Assembly: GCF_900258505.1 (NCBI RefSeq)
Contig: NZ_LT984895.1
Coordinates: forward strand, 2,331,106-2,389,719
Direction of reading: 5' to 3'
DNA: 58,614 nucleotides
Source of the DNA: Brachybacterium timonense
GTDB taxonomy: Bacteria > Actinomycetota > Actinomycetes > Actinomycetales > Dermabacteraceae
Each line of letters starts with the position of its first letter. The first letter of the stretch is position 1. The notes beneath the pieces were generated by a model. It ran no database searches. It was given only the letters and a program-made list of their open reading frames with translations, and was not told the origin of the DNA. Positions 38,047 to 47,119 of this stretch are shown in pieces. The translations under genes and the position numbers were made by a program.

Positions 38047-39078
38047 GTGACGTCCCCATCGCACTCTTCCGCTCTGGGTGATCGTCGGACCATCGCCGAC
38101 GTCGCCCGGGCCGCAGGCGTGTCGAAAGCGACGGTCTCGCGGGTGCTCAATGGATCGGACCTCGTCTCTGCGTCGACCCGAGAGCGCGTCGAACGAACAA
38201 TCCGCGATCTGGGATTCGCGACGTCCTGGCAGGCACGCTCCCTTGCCCGCGGACGTTCGGAGTGCATCGGTGTCATCGTCTCGGAGCCGTTCGAAGACCT
38301 GTGGAGTGATCCGACGTTCACCGCGATCCTCCAGGGGATCTGGAAAGAGCTCGACGCCACGCCCTATGTCCCCCTGCTCATCCAGGTCAACGGACCCGCT
38401 CAACAGGCGAAAGTCCGGCATCTCATCGACCGCAGCTTCCTGGACGCAGCGATCCATGTCACGCCCTACGTGGACTTCGGGCTGCTCGAGGCGCTCCTGA
38501 ACTCCGGCGTGCCGGCTGTTCTGTGCGGCCAGCCAGGGAAAACGCCGTGGCCAGCAGAGTTTGCGACCGTGTATGCCGATGACGTCATCGGAGCACGCCT
38601 GGCCGCTCAGCTCCTGCGTGATGCCGGGAGGAAGCACCCGGTTGCGATCCTCGGTCCTGAGGACAACCCTGCCTCGCGCGACCGCCTGAGCGGATACGCC
38701 GAGGTGTTCCCAGAGCTGACAGACACTCCGCGTCACCGTTTCACCGGATGGGATTTCTTCGCCGGAGCAACTGCAGCCGACGACCTGCTGGACCAGGTCA
38801 GCGATGTCGACTGCATCCTGTGCGCATCGGACCGTCAGGCCGTGGGCGCGCTCCAAGCGCTCGCACGGCGCGGACTCCAGGTCCCTGCAGACGTCTCGCT
38901 GGTCGGTTTCGATGACCATCCGTTCGCCGCTGAGGCCGCCGTTCCTCTCACCACGGTCGCCCAGCCGATGCAGCTGGAAGGCCGCACCGCAGTGGAGCTC
39001 GCCCTGGCGCTGATCAGTGGTAATGCACCGGAGCACCGGGTCTTGGACATGACCCTGATCCAGCGGCAGAGCGTGTGA
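38047..39078 (+). CDS. LacI-family transcriptional regulator
   Basis: A 343-residue repressor. The N-terminal HTH (T15-L34: TIADVARAAGVSKATVSRVL) and hinge lead into a periplasmic-binding-protein-like effector domain (about 70-335, with ADDVIGARLAAQLL and VSLVGFDDHPFA). GTG 38047 is the start, with AGGAGG eight bases upstream. It reads away from lacZ and ends 18 bases from the convergent glycosidase gene. It most likely represses both the lacZ operon and the ABC operon through the ACCGGT operators. Its own start lies about 130-160 bases from the nearest operators, so autoregulation is possible. Confidence 0.92.
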   Translation: MTSPSHSSALGDRRTIADVARAAGVSKATVSRVLNGSDLVSASTRERVERTIRDLGFATSWQARSLARGRSECIGVIVSEPFEDLWSDPTFTAILQGIWKELDATPYVPLLIQVNGPAQQAKVRHLIDRSFLDAAIHVTPYVDFGLLEALLNSGVPAVLCGQPGKTPWPAEFATVYADDVIGARLAAQLLRDAGRKHPVAILGPEDNPASRDRLSGYAEVFPELTDTPRHRFTGWDFFAGATAADDLLDQVSDVDCILCASDRQAVGALQALARRGLQVPADVSLVGFDDHPFAAEAAVPLTTVAQPMQLEGRTAVELALALISGNAPEHRVLDMTLIQRQSV

Positions 39079-39096
39079 GTCCGGAGTCCTTCGCGG

Positions 39097-40818
39097 TCAC
39101 GTCTCGTCGGCGGCCTCGGCCACAGCGAGGTCGATGAACAAGGCCGCCGACCACCCGAAACAGGTGGTCGCGCGGGGCGGACGCGCCGCGTCGACGCAGG
39201 AGAAGTACTCATGCGGCCCGCCGCCAGAGATCACCATGTCTAGGGTGCGTCGGCGCAGCGCCTTGGCTCGGCTCACCTCGCCTTGTATCAGCAGTCCCTG
39301 GATCAAGAGCCAGTTGGTGTTCACCCACACCGGGCCGCGCCACATGCGCAGTTCCTCGAAATCAGGGTCGGCGAGCGCGACGGTCGGTACGGGGACGGCG
39401 GCAGCGAATCTGTCCGGGTCCTCGAGTGAAGCGATGAGCCCCTGCGTAATCTCGGGATCGACCCCATCGCACAGCAGCGGCATAAGCCCCAGCACCGTAT
39501 CCTCCCTGATCAGGCCATGTTCTCCGACGGCGTGGAAGCGCCCCTCCTGCGCATGCCACGTCTCCAGCAGGCGCCCCAGCATCTGCTGGCTTCGGCTGCG
39601 GTGGTGCTCGGCCTCGTCCCGACGGCCCTGTCGGCGTGCCCAGGTCTCGAGGATCCGATCCTGAAGGATCAGGTACGCCCACAGGTCTGGGGAGCCAACG
39701 ATCGCGGAACGGTCGAAGACCGGGGAGTCGTCGAGCCCTGAGGAGTAGGGGTGAAGGTAGGCCGGGCCGTCCACCAGATCGGACCAGGACCGCTCGAACC
39801 ACCATGACTGTGAGGCGGCGATGACATCGGTGAGCTCCTCGGCGAGCGCGGTGTTCCCTGCTGCCCGATCAACCAGGTCGACCGCGAGGGCGGTCAATGG
39901 AGGCTTCGTCAGGGGGATGCGCTGATGCGCGAGCGTGGGCGAGCTCATGGCCCGCAGGTTCTCCAGATCAGTCTCGGGCAGGTCGTCGCTCGAGGCGAGG
40001 ATGCCCTGTTCGTGAAGGACATCGGGCAGTTGCCCATACTCGCTCGGCCGCGACAGCGCCAGCTGGAGCTGCCCTCGTGCGAGGTCGAGATCGCCGTGTC
40101 TGAGCCCGATCGCGATGAAGTAGGCGTCCCACTGCCACAGACCCACGTAGCCGCGCTTGCTCGGGACGACGGCGAGGTCGTCCAGCGCACCTCCGAGCGC
40201 GAGGGTGTTCACCCCGAGGACCCACCAGCAAAGACGTGCCATCCGCTCACGCTGTGGAAGGACCGCAGGGCACCGCGCCATCCATCGTGATGCCTCAGCT
40301 GAGGTCGCGGAGAGGACCTCGTCGATCCGCCGATGCGGTGCCGGTCCAGCGCAGCGGATCATCAGTTCCGCTGCTTCGCTCCGCGCGACCAGCCGGATGA
40401 CGCCCTGGGCCTCGTCGCTGACTGTCATCTTGTGGGTCCAGAGCCGACGCTGCCCAGTCGGCAGCCCGAGCTCGTGTTCGGCGTCAGGCTCCTGCAGCAG
40501 GAATCTCACGCTCCACCCCGCGGGCAGCGGACCGATGTGGACCGTGTCCTGAGCGGTCACGGCCACGGCCACCGGGCCGCACCAGATGGCAACGGGATCC
40601 GCGGAGCCCACCTGGACCCGGTCCCCGCGCTCATCGAGGACCTCCAGCTGATCCACCAGGATGCTCTCGTCAAGATCCCGCTCGTAGGTGGCGCGCAGTA
40701 CCTGCAGCAGGCCAGATTCCTGTGGGCTCCTGCGCACGAGCAGCCGTGAACGCCTCACCGTGTACGGGACCTCATCGAGGTCGATGAGCCCCGCGGGAAG
40801 AAGCGATGCTCCGTTCAT
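39097..40818 (-). CDS. Glycoside hydrolase, (alpha/alpha)6 type (GH63/MGH1-like)
   Basis: A 573-residue cytoplasmic protein. An N-terminal beta-rich domain (about 1-180) precedes a helical (alpha/alpha)6 barrel. The WQWDAYFIAIGL segment carries an acidic residue typical of trehalase- or GH63-like enzymes. The C-terminus ends with HEYFSCVDAARPPRATTCFGWSAAL, the usual GH63/MGH1 closing motif. The substrate is unknown: an oligosaccharide brought in by the adjoining ABC importer is most likely. ATG 40818 overlaps the permease stop by one base. The longer frame upstream runs through the permease and is spurious. No signal peptide is seen. Confidence 0.75.
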   Translation of the reverse strand: MNGASLLPAGLIDLDEVPYTVRRSRLLVRRSPQESGLLQVLRATYERDLDESILVDQLEVLDERGDRVQVGSADPVAIWCGPVAVAVTAQDTVHIGPLPAGWSVRFLLQEPDAEHELGLPTGQRRLWTHKMTVSDEAQGVIRLVARSEAAELMIRCAGPAPHRRIDEVLSATSAEASRWMARCPAVLPQRERMARLCWWVLGVNTLALGGALDDLAVVPSKRGYVGLWQWDAYFIAIGLRHGDLDLARGQLQLALSRPSEYGQLPDVLHEQGILASSDDLPETDLENLRAMSSPTLAHQRIPLTKPPLTALAVDLVDRAAGNTALAEELTDVIAASQSWWFERSWSDLVDGPAYLHPYSSGLDDSPVFDRSAIVGSPDLWAYLILQDRILETWARRQGRRDEAEHHRSRSQQMLGRLLETWHAQEGRFHAVGEHGLIREDTVLGLMPLLCDGVDPEITQGLIASLEDPDRFAAAVPVPTVALADPDFEELRMWRGPVWVNTNWLLIQGLLIQGEVSRAKALRRRTLDMVISGGGPHEYFSCVDAARPPRATTCFGWSAALFIDLAVAEAADET

Positions 40819-41702
40819 CAGCGGCCTCCCAGTCCGGAGGTCGCCAGCGAGTTCATGATCTGCTTCTGTCCTACAACAAATGCGGCGAGCATCGGGATCG
40901 TCGACAGTGCGGTAGCCGCCATGACGATGCCGTAGTTCATGCCGCCGTACTGCCCTTGGAACTGCGAGAGCAACAGGGGAACCGTGAACAGTTCGGTCGA
41001 GTTCAGCAGCACGAGCTGCATGAGGAAGTTGTTCCACGAATCCAGTACGGCGATGATCGCCAGCGCGCCGAGGCCCGGGCGGATCGCCGGCAGAATGATC
41101 TGCCAGTAGATGCGCAGACGTGATGCGCCGTCCACAATGGCGGCTTCCTCCAGTTCGAGAGGCACGGACATGATGAACTGCCGAGCCAGGAAGACTCCGA
41201 ACGGATTCACCATCATGGCCGGGATGATCAGCGCGAGGTGCGAGTCGACCCATCCGATCTTGGCCATGAGGAAGTAGAACGGCACCAAGGTGACTTGTTT
41301 CGGCACCATCTGCATCGCGAGGAACAGCCAGAACAGCACTTTCGCGCCCCGGAACTGGATCCGAGCGAAGGCATAGCCGGCCATGGATGAGGTGATGAGG
41401 GTGCCGCCGACGCTGAGAACTGCGATGTAGATGCTGTTAGCGTAGGCCCTTCCGAACGGCAGTGCAGACCAGGCATCCGGCCAGTTTTCCCACGCCCAGG
41501 GGGTGGGCCACAGGCTCAGCGGCTCCTGGAGCAGCTGTGGCAGGGACTTGAAGCTGGTGAGAACCATCCAGAGAAACGGAGCGGTCATCGTCAGTCCGCC
41601 CAGCAGGAGCACGACATGCAGGAGGACGCGCCGGGCTCTGGATCGTGAACGGCCGCGCAACGCAGCACTGTTGATCGTGATGGGTGAACTCTGTGTCGTC
41701 AT
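40818..41702 (-). CDS. Sugar ABC transporter permease (MalG-like)
   Basis: Inner-membrane subunit of 294 residues with six helices. The ABC-binding EAA loop, ELEEAAIVDGASRLRIYWQIILPAIRPG, lies in the C-terminal half. The CUT1/MalG pattern is clear. The start is ATG 41702, with GAGGTG eight bases upstream. A GTG nine bases earlier is possible. It lies five bases after the first permease gene. No ATPase gene is in the cluster, so a shared MsiK-type ATPase elsewhere is expected. Confidence 0.92.
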   Translation of the reverse strand: MTTQSSPITINSAALRGRSRSRARRVLLHVVLLLGGLTMTAPFLWMVLTSFKSLPQLLQEPLSLWPTPWAWENWPDAWSALPFGRAYANSIYIAVLSVGGTLITSSMAGYAFARIQFRGAKVLFWLFLAMQMVPKQVTLVPFYFLMAKIGWVDSHLALIIPAMMVNPFGVFLARQFIMSVPLELEEAAIVDGASRLRIYWQIILPAIRPGLGALAIIAVLDSWNNFLMQLVLLNSTELFTVPLLLSQFQGQYGGMNYGIVMAATALSTIPMLAAFVVGQKQIMNSLATSGLGGR

Positions 41703-41707
41703 CGGGA

Positions 41708-42613
41708 TCACACCTCGTAGTGCACGAAGCGCTTCTGGAGCGCGAACTGGGCGGCCGTGATCACCAAGGTGATGGCCAGCAGGATCACGGACGCCGCGGA
41801 TGAGACGCCGAATTCTGCCTTCGCGAATCCGAGGTCATAGATGTGATAAACGATTGTTCTGGTCGCATTGTCCGGACCTGCGTTCTTCACGAGCACAAAG
41901 ACCAGGTCGAAGGTCTGCAGCGAGCTGATGAAGGCGATCACGGACTGGAAGAAGATGATCGGAGAGAGCATCGGCAGGATGATCGACAGCATCCGTCTGA
42001 TCGGTCCGGCCCCGTCGATCTGCGCCGCCTCCAGGACAGCGGCAGGGATGTTCTGCAGCCCCGCTAGGAAGATCACCACATTGAGTCCCAGGGACGCCCA
42101 GATCGTCACCATGCACACAGCAGCCAGTGCCAGGCGCGGATCTCCCAGCCAATCGGGCGGGTTCGTGCCGAAGACTGCGGCGATCGCGGTGGAGATCCAC
42201 CCGTCGCGGCGAAGCAGCTGCTGCCAGAGCATCGCCACGGCGACCATGCTGGTCACCACGGGAGCAAAGAACATCACCAGGTAGATTGCGCGGCCACGGA
42301 TCCCATTGAGCAAGACAGACACAATGATCGCCAGCGCAAGACCGATGGGAACCGTGATCGCCGCGATGAGGAGGGTATTGATGATCGCCCTGCCCAGCAG
42401 CGGGTCCGTGAACTGATCGATGAAGTTCGTAAGACCCGCCCATCGCGGCATCCCGAAGCCGTTCCACTCGGTGAAGCCGAGCACGAAGGAACCGATGAAG
42501 GGGATGAGCGTGAAGAGCAGAAGACCGATGCCCTGCGGTGCGATGAAAAACCATCCCCACCGCTTGTCACGCTCCTTCCATCCTTTCCGGCGCGGCGGAG
42601 CCATCGAGGTCAT
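41708..42613 (-). CDS. Sugar ABC transporter permease (MalF/UgpA-like)
   Basis: Second membrane subunit of the CUT1 importer, 301 residues. The EAA loop is VLEAAQIDGAGPIRRMLSIILPMLSP. It carries six predicted helices after a short basic N-terminus (RRKGWKERDKRWG). The start at ATG 42613 overlaps the stop of the binding-protein gene by four bases. ATG 42604 is an alternative. Confidence 0.92.
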   Translation of the reverse strand: MTSMAPPRRKGWKERDKRWGWFFIAPQGIGLLLFTLIPFIGSFVLGFTEWNGFGMPRWAGLTNFIDQFTDPLLGRAIINTLLIAAITVPIGLALAIIVSVLLNGIRGRAIYLVMFFAPVVTSMVAVAMLWQQLLRRDGWISTAIAAVFGTNPPDWLGDPRLALAAVCMVTIWASLGLNVVIFLAGLQNIPAAVLEAAQIDGAGPIRRMLSIILPMLSPIIFFQSVIAFISSLQTFDLVFVLVKNAGPDNATRTIVYHIYDLGFAKAEFGVSSAASVILLAITLVITAAQFALQKRFVHYEV

Positions 42614-43908
42614 TTCTCTGCCTTCTCCGCCACGAGCTCAGCGACCTGGGAGAGCGTCGTTCGAGCATCCGACTTGCCCTGGTACAGCGGGAGCATGTGG
42701 TCCACGGCGATCGAGTTCGACAGATCAGGAACCGCGGCTTCCGTTGGGAAATTCGAGTACCCAGCATCGCGCATGTCCAGCATCGTCTGTGCATGCTTGG
42801 GGTATCCGCCGTCGGTGACGAGGCTGTCTGCTCCCTGGATCGATGGCACGGCATTGCCACTGTCTTCGAGACGCAGCTTCTGCCCGTCGACCGACAGGAA
42901 CTCGGTGAAGAAGGTGAACGCCGCCTCGGGGTCTGCGACCTTCTTGTTGATGACGAGGTAGGAGGCAGCGACTCCGGTCGAGGCAGCCGAGCCATCGGGC
43001 GTCGGCCACGGAACGATGTCGTACAGGTCCTCATCCACCCCTCCGCCCCGGATCGCGCCGATGGTGTAGCGCCCGGCCGCGAAGAACCCGAGCTTGTGCG
43101 TGACCAGCATCGTGTCAGCACCGGATCCCTCGGGGAGCAGATCCGCAATGAGGAACTCCTCGTTCTGGAACCTCGTTGCGAACTCCTCCATGGCACGGAT
43201 CGATGTCTCATCCTCATGGGCGACGTAGGCCCCGTCCTCGTCATAGACGGTTCCGCCCTGGGAGGTCATCCAGCTGTCATGCGTGGCCCAGTAGTTGTAG
43301 AAGACAGCCCCGGTGAGGCCGGCCGCCTTCAGCTTGCTCGTCATCTCGAAGAAGGTCTCTGTCGTCCACTGCCCGGCAGCAGCAAGGTCGGCGGGGTCCT
43401 CCGTGATGCCAGCGGCTTGCAGTGCTTCCTTGTCGTACCACAGCGTGTCCGGGTTCACGTCATTGGGAATCCCGTAGAGGGCGTCGTCCAGGGTCGCGAC
43501 GGAAAGCAGGTCGGCGGCGAAGTCTTCCTTCGAGACGGCGCCGTTCTGCCCCAGCCGGTCGTCCAGAGGGAGTAGCACGCCGTTGGGGATGACCGAGGCG
43601 ATGCGGTCATCCCCGAGGTAGAAGACATCCGGGGCAGTGCCGGATGACAGCTGGGTGAGCAGCTTGGAGTGGTACTCGTCGTAGGAAGGAGTCGGCTGGA
43701 AGTTGAGCTCGATATCCGGATGCTTCGTCTTGAACGCTTCCTGGAACTTGTCGAAGCTCTTCAGATCCTCCGGGCTGCCCCAGGTCGACCACGTGACCGA
43801 CCCTTTCTTTCCGCCTCCCGAGGAGCCGCTGCACGCGGCGAGTCCGAGCACGGCGGCGCTCACCACTGCGAGCGATCCGAATCCACGACGCGAGATGGAA
43901 GTGGTCAT
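42610..43908 (-). CDS. Sugar ABC transporter substrate-binding lipoprotein
   Basis: Extracellular solute-binding protein, family 1, 432 residues. The signal peptide has a twin-arginine start (SRRGFGSLAVVSAAVLG) and lipobox LAAC with C26 as the lipid-attached cysteine, so it is probably exported by Tat and anchored to the membrane. The mature part has the VTWSTWGSPEDLKSFDKFQEAF opening and the typical two-lobe pattern. The ATG has AGGAG upstream. It starts 84 bases after the eamA stop, with no strong terminator in between. The sugar is not known. Confidence 0.93.
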   Translation of the reverse strand: MTTSISRRGFGSLAVVSAAVLGLAACSGSSGGGKKGSVTWSTWGSPEDLKSFDKFQEAFKTKHPDIELNFQPTPSYDEYHSKLLTQLSSGTAPDVFYLGDDRIASVIPNGVLLPLDDRLGQNGAVSKEDFAADLLSVATLDDALYGIPNDVNPDTLWYDKEALQAAGITEDPADLAAAGQWTTETFFEMTSKLKAAGLTGAVFYNYWATHDSWMTSQGGTVYDEDGAYVAHEDETSIRAMEEFATRFQNEEFLIADLLPEGSGADTMLVTHKLGFFAAGRYTIGAIRGGGVDEDLYDIVPWPTPDGSAASTGVAASYLVINKKVADPEAAFTFFTEFLSVDGQKLRLEDSGNAVPSIQGADSLVTDGGYPKHAQTMLDMRDAGYSNFPTEAAVPDLSNSIAVDHMLPLYQGKSDARTTLSQVAELVAEKAEK

Positions 43909-43992
43909 GATGTTCTCCTGTGAATCTTCGTTGATAGGGAGCTGGCCCGAGGGCCGCAGGACGAGAACAGGCTGTACTCGGTCCCGGAGAGG

Positions 43993-45036
43993 TCACGAAC
44001 CGGTCGACCGGTCCAATGAGGGGTGGCCCGCAGGACCAGAGGCTGTGATGGTCCTCGGTGCGGTTATCTTCAGGGGAGGTTCGTGCAGCTCTGGCTCGGC
44101 GCTGTAGTGGGGCTTCGCGCTGGCGTCGCGGCTGAGTGCCGGAGCCGTCTGCGGCTGTTCGGACATGGGGGCGGCGCTGTCGCGGTCGGAAAGGATACCG
44201 AGCGCCATCGCGCCGAGGATCAGCGAGCCACCCAGCATCAGACGCCAGGTCAGGGATTCGCCTCCCAGTGCGATGGCAAAAGCCGAGGCGAACACGGGCT
44301 CGAGAGTCATCAGCAGAGCGACGCGGGTCGGCGAGATCCGTGCCTGCGCCCATGTCTGCAGCGCCATGGTGATCACACCAGCCATGACCGCGGTGTACAG
44401 CACGGCGAACCAGACACCGTCTCCGGACGGAGCAGTGATTCCGTCCGGCAGTGCCATCACGGTGCACACGGCAGCGATGCCGACCATCTGCACTGCGGTC
44501 AGAGCCAGGGCATCGATCTGCTTCGACGGCTTCTCCAGCAGCACGATATGGACCGCATAGACGGCTGCACCGAGGAAGGTGATGAGTTCGCCGAATCCAC
44601 CGGAGACGCCGGTGAGCCCCAGAACAGCCAGTCCGCCCAGAGCAAGGACGACCGCGCCCCACACTCCGACGCCCAAGGTCCGGCGCAGGACGAGCCAGAG
44701 CAGCAGCGGGGTAATGATCACGTATGTGCCCGTAATGAATCCGGAGACGGAGGCGTCGGTCATGGTCAGTCCCCAGGTCTGCAGCACCTGTGCAATGCCG
44801 TAGACCGCGCCGAGTCCAAGCCCAATGAGCCACTCTCGCCGCCCCAGCCGACGCAGCCGCCGATGGAAGACGAGCGCAACGATCACGGCAGCAATGAGGA
44901 AGCGCACGGAGAGGAAGTCGAGGGGGTCGTGGCTGGCGACCGCTCCCTTGATCAGAAAGAACGTCGAGCCCCAGATCGCAGTGACGAGGACAAGTCCCGC
45001 TGTCGCGGCACGGCGATCGGTTCGGTCCACCACCAC
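43993..45036 (-). CDS. EamA/DMT-family transporter
   Basis: A 347-residue inner-membrane protein of ten helices with two EamA repeats (about 8-135 and 150-280: TAIWGSTFFLIKGAVA and TLEPVFASAFAIALGGESLTW). The C-terminal 60 residues are polar. The GTG at 45036 is chosen since GGAG lies six bases upstream. Several earlier GTG codons are in frame but run into the operators. It is the first gene after the tandem ACCGGT operators, so it is probably made together with the sugar ABC genes. Its substrate is unknown: sugar or metabolite export is possible. Confidence 0.78.
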   Translation of the reverse strand: MVVDRTDRRAATAGLVLVTAIWGSTFFLIKGAVASHDPLDFLSVRFLIAAVIVALVFHRRLRRLGRREWLIGLGLGAVYGIAQVLQTWGLTMTDASVSGFITGTYVIITPLLLWLVLRRTLGVGVWGAVVLALGGLAVLGLTGVSGGFGELITFLGAAVYAVHIVLLEKPSKQIDALALTAVQMVGIAAVCTVMALPDGITAPSGDGVWFAVLYTAVMAGVITMALQTWAQARISPTRVALLMTLEPVFASAFAIALGGESLTWRLMLGGSLILGAMALGILSDRDSAAPMSEQPQTAPALSRDASAKPHYSAEPELHEPPLKITAPRTITASGPAGHPSLDRSTGS

Positions 45037-45066
45037 TGCCACCTCCTCGTCGTCCACACCCCATGT

Positions 45067-45114
45067 TGGTACCGGTTTCACACGCAATGTAACCGGTCTC
45101 AGTGCGGCTCGCAA
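45067..45114 (-). promoter_or_regulatory. eamA-ABC operon promoter with two LacI operators
   Basis: On the minus strand, TTGCGA (45114-45109), a 17-base spacer and TACATT (45091-45086) form a good promoter. The palindromes TGTAACCGGTCTCA (45088-45101) and TGGTACCGGTTTCA (45067-45080) lie over the spacer and -10 and over the start site. Their centres are 21 bases apart, about two helical turns. The downstream operator starts five bases after the -10, as at lacZ. Repression by the LacI protein at 38047 is the natural reading. Confidence 0.75.
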
Positions 45115-45183
45115 GAGCTCTCGCAGGTGCACTCATGATGGTGGCGCGAGCGCAAGCTCATGCCGTGCCGATGAGAACAGTCG

Positions 45184-45196
45184 TACGCTGGATGGA
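45184..45196 (+). promoter_or_regulatory. Leaderless promoter of the DUF3054 gene
   Basis: TACGCT (45184-45189) is followed by GGATGG and then ATG 45196, again with six bases between. No ribosome site other than GGATGG, directly against the ATG, is present. Confidence 0.5.
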
Positions 45197-45633
45197 TGTT
45201 CCGACCCGTGGCCGCCCTGCTGGGCGACATCGCCTGCGTCCTGATCTTTGTTGCCATCGGCCTCGCCTCGCACGGCGAGCCGCTGAGCGGGGTGAACCTC
45301 GCCTGGGTGGCATGGCCGTTCCTGACCGGTCTGCTGCTGGGCCACCTAGCGATCCGTGCCTGGCGGCATCCCTTCGGGATCTGGCCGCAGGGCGTGTTCG
45401 TGTGGGCGATCACTGTCAGCGGCGGCATGACGCTGCGCACGCTCGTCGGCGATGGGACCGCGACCGCTTTCATTCTGGTGACGACCGGGGTGACCGCGGT
45501 GCTGCTTCTGGGCTGGCGGGCCGTGGCGTCGTACCTGACGCGGCAGGAGCACAGCCCAGCGCCCGCGCTCTCCCCGCGTGCCGAACCGGAGCCTGCCGAG
45601 CCGGAGAACACTGAGGCGGCCTCCCGCGACTGA
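45196..45633 (+). CDS. DUF3054 membrane protein
   Basis: A 145-residue integral membrane protein with four helices and the family pattern (ALLGDIACVLIFVAIGLASHGE, LAWVAWPFLTGLLLGHL, WPQGVFVWAITVSGGMTLR). The function is unknown. It is often found beside hisD in actinobacteria, here convergent with it, 28 bases apart. The C-terminal 35 residues are acidic and proline-rich. The ATG follows a TACGCT box by six bases. Confidence 0.85.
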   Translation: MFRPVAALLGDIACVLIFVAIGLASHGEPLSGVNLAWVAWPFLTGLLLGHLAIRAWRHPFGIWPQGVFVWAITVSGGMTLRTLVGDGTATAFILVTTGVTAVLLLGWRAVASYLTRQEHSPAPALSPRAEPEPAEPENTEAASRD

Positions 45634-45661
45634 TCGCTGACGGTGCCCGCCGCGGTCTACA

Positions 45662-46999
45662 TCAGGTTGTGAAGCGTGTGTCGATCGCACCGCCGTGGGC
45701 GGCGAGGTCTTCGGCGCGGGCGAGCGTGGTCGCTGCCTCTCGTGATGCAGCTAGCGCCTCGCGGTCGTAGTGGATCACTTCGATGGCGCGCAGGAAGGTC
45801 TGCACGCCGAGTCCGCTGGTGAAGCGGGAGGTTCCGCCGGTGGGCAGCACGTGGTTGGAGCCAGCGGCGTAGTCGCCGAGGCTCACGGGGCTGTAGGGGC
45901 CGACGAAGATCGCCCCGGCGTTGGTGACGCGGGCGGCGACGTCAGCGGCGTCAGCGGTGTGGATCTCCAGGTGTTCGGCGCCATAGGCGTTCACGGCCTC
46001 CAGGCCCTGGTCGAGATCATCCACGAGCACGGCGCCGCTTTGGGGTCCGCGCAGCGCTTCTTCAATGCGTTCGCGGTGGAGAGCGTGCGGCACCTGGGCG
46101 GCGAGCTCGGCCTCGACCGCGTCAATGAGCGTGGCCGAGGGAGTAACCAGGACACTCGCAGCCAGAAGGTCGTGCTCGGCCTGGGAGATGAGGTCGGCGG
46201 CGACGAAAGCCGGGTTGGCGGTGTCGTCGGCGAGGATCGCGATCTCGGTGGGGCCGGCTTCGGCGTCGATGCCGACCTGCCCGCGCACGAGACGTTTCGC
46301 GGCGGCCACATACACATTGCCCGGACCCGTGACGAGGTCCACGGGGTCAAAGCCGGCGCCATCCCCCAGATCGGAGGCACCGTGAGCAAGCAGGGCGATC
46401 GCCTGAGCGCCGCCGGCGGCGAGCACCTCGGTCACGCCGAGCAGAGCGCAGGCGGCCAGGATCGTCGGATGCGGCAGGCCGCCGAACTCCTTCTGCGGCG
46501 GGGAGGCGACCACGATCTGCTCGACCCCGGCAACCTGGGCGGGTACCACGTTCATCACCACAGAGCTGGGCAGCACCGCGCGTCCGCCGGGCACGTACAG
46601 GCCCACCCGGCGCACGGGCACCCAGCGCTGGCTGACAGTGCCGCCCGGGATCACCTCGACCGTGCTCTCCTCCCGCATGTGCGCTGCATCGACGCGCCGC
46701 ACTCGGGCAGCGGACTCCTCCAGCGCGGCACGGATCGTCGGATCCGAGGCCTCCAGCGCATCCTCCAACGCGCTGGAGGGCACCCGCAGATGCGCCGGCC
46801 GGACCCCGTCGAAATGTTCAGAGGCATCCAACACGGCGGCAGCTCCCCGCACAGCGACATCCTCGACCACGGGACGCACGGCCTCGGCCGCGGAGGCGAC
46901 GTCGAGCTCGGCACGGGGCAGGGCGGCGGCCAGCTCCGTGACGGTCATCCTGCACGCGCGAAGGTCGGTAACTGCCAGGTACGGGGCGGGAGCAGACAT
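45662..46999 (-). CDS. hisD: Histidinol dehydrogenase
   Basis: Zinc enzyme that oxidises histidinol to histidine in two NAD-linked steps. The 445-residue protein has [35 protein letters not shown], the [14 protein letters not shown] segment and the SQAEHD motif. The C-terminal [20 protein letters not shown] is also typical. ATG 46999 follows a TAGACT box by six bases, with no ribosome site. In most relatives hisD is directly followed by hisC. Here they are 13.5 kb apart, with the sugar cassette between. Confidence 0.97.
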   Translation of the reverse strand: MSAPAPYLAVTDLRACRMTVTELAAALPRAELDVASAAEAVRPVVEDVAVRGAAAVLDASEHFDGVRPAHLRVPSSALEDALEASDPTIRAALEESAARVRRVDAAHMREESTVEVIPGGTVSQRWVPVRRVGLYVPGGRAVLPSSVVMNVVPAQVAGVEQIVVASPPQKEFGGLPHPTILAACALLGVTEVLAAGGAQAIALLAHGASDLGDGAGFDPVDLVTGPGNVYVAAAKRLVRGQVGIDAEAGPTEIAILADDTANPAFVAADLISQAEHDLLAASVLVTPSATLIDAVEAELAAQVPHALHRERIEEALRGPQSGAVLVDDLDQGLEAVNAYGAEHLEIHTADAADVAARVTNAGAIFVGPYSPVSLGDYAAGSNHVLPTGGTSRFTSGLGVQTFLRAIEVIHYDREALAASREAATTLARAEDLAAHGGAIDTRFTT

Positions 47000-47011
47000 G
47001 TCGCCAGTCTA
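46999..47011 (-). promoter_or_regulatory. hisD leaderless promoter
   Basis: TAGACT (47011-47006 on the minus strand) is followed by GGCGAC and then the hisD ATG. The box is identical to that of argC. Confidence 0.55.
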
Positions 47012-47119
47012 GGAGCGCGGCCGGATCCCCGGGACTGCTTGCTCACCTGATGGCACGGGGTATCCCGGAGATAAGGACGCTGCGTCGCAGACAAGCTGAT
47101 CGCCTGGGCGTGCTGCGCC

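Noticed and set aside
43996..44013. Two ACCGGT cores near the eamA stop
   Set aside because: They lie inside the coding end of eamA and lack the flanking TG...CA of the LacI operators.
43607..45136. 509-codon minus frame over eamA and the binding protein
   Set aside because: Out of frame with the EamA and lipoprotein genes and lacking any domain.
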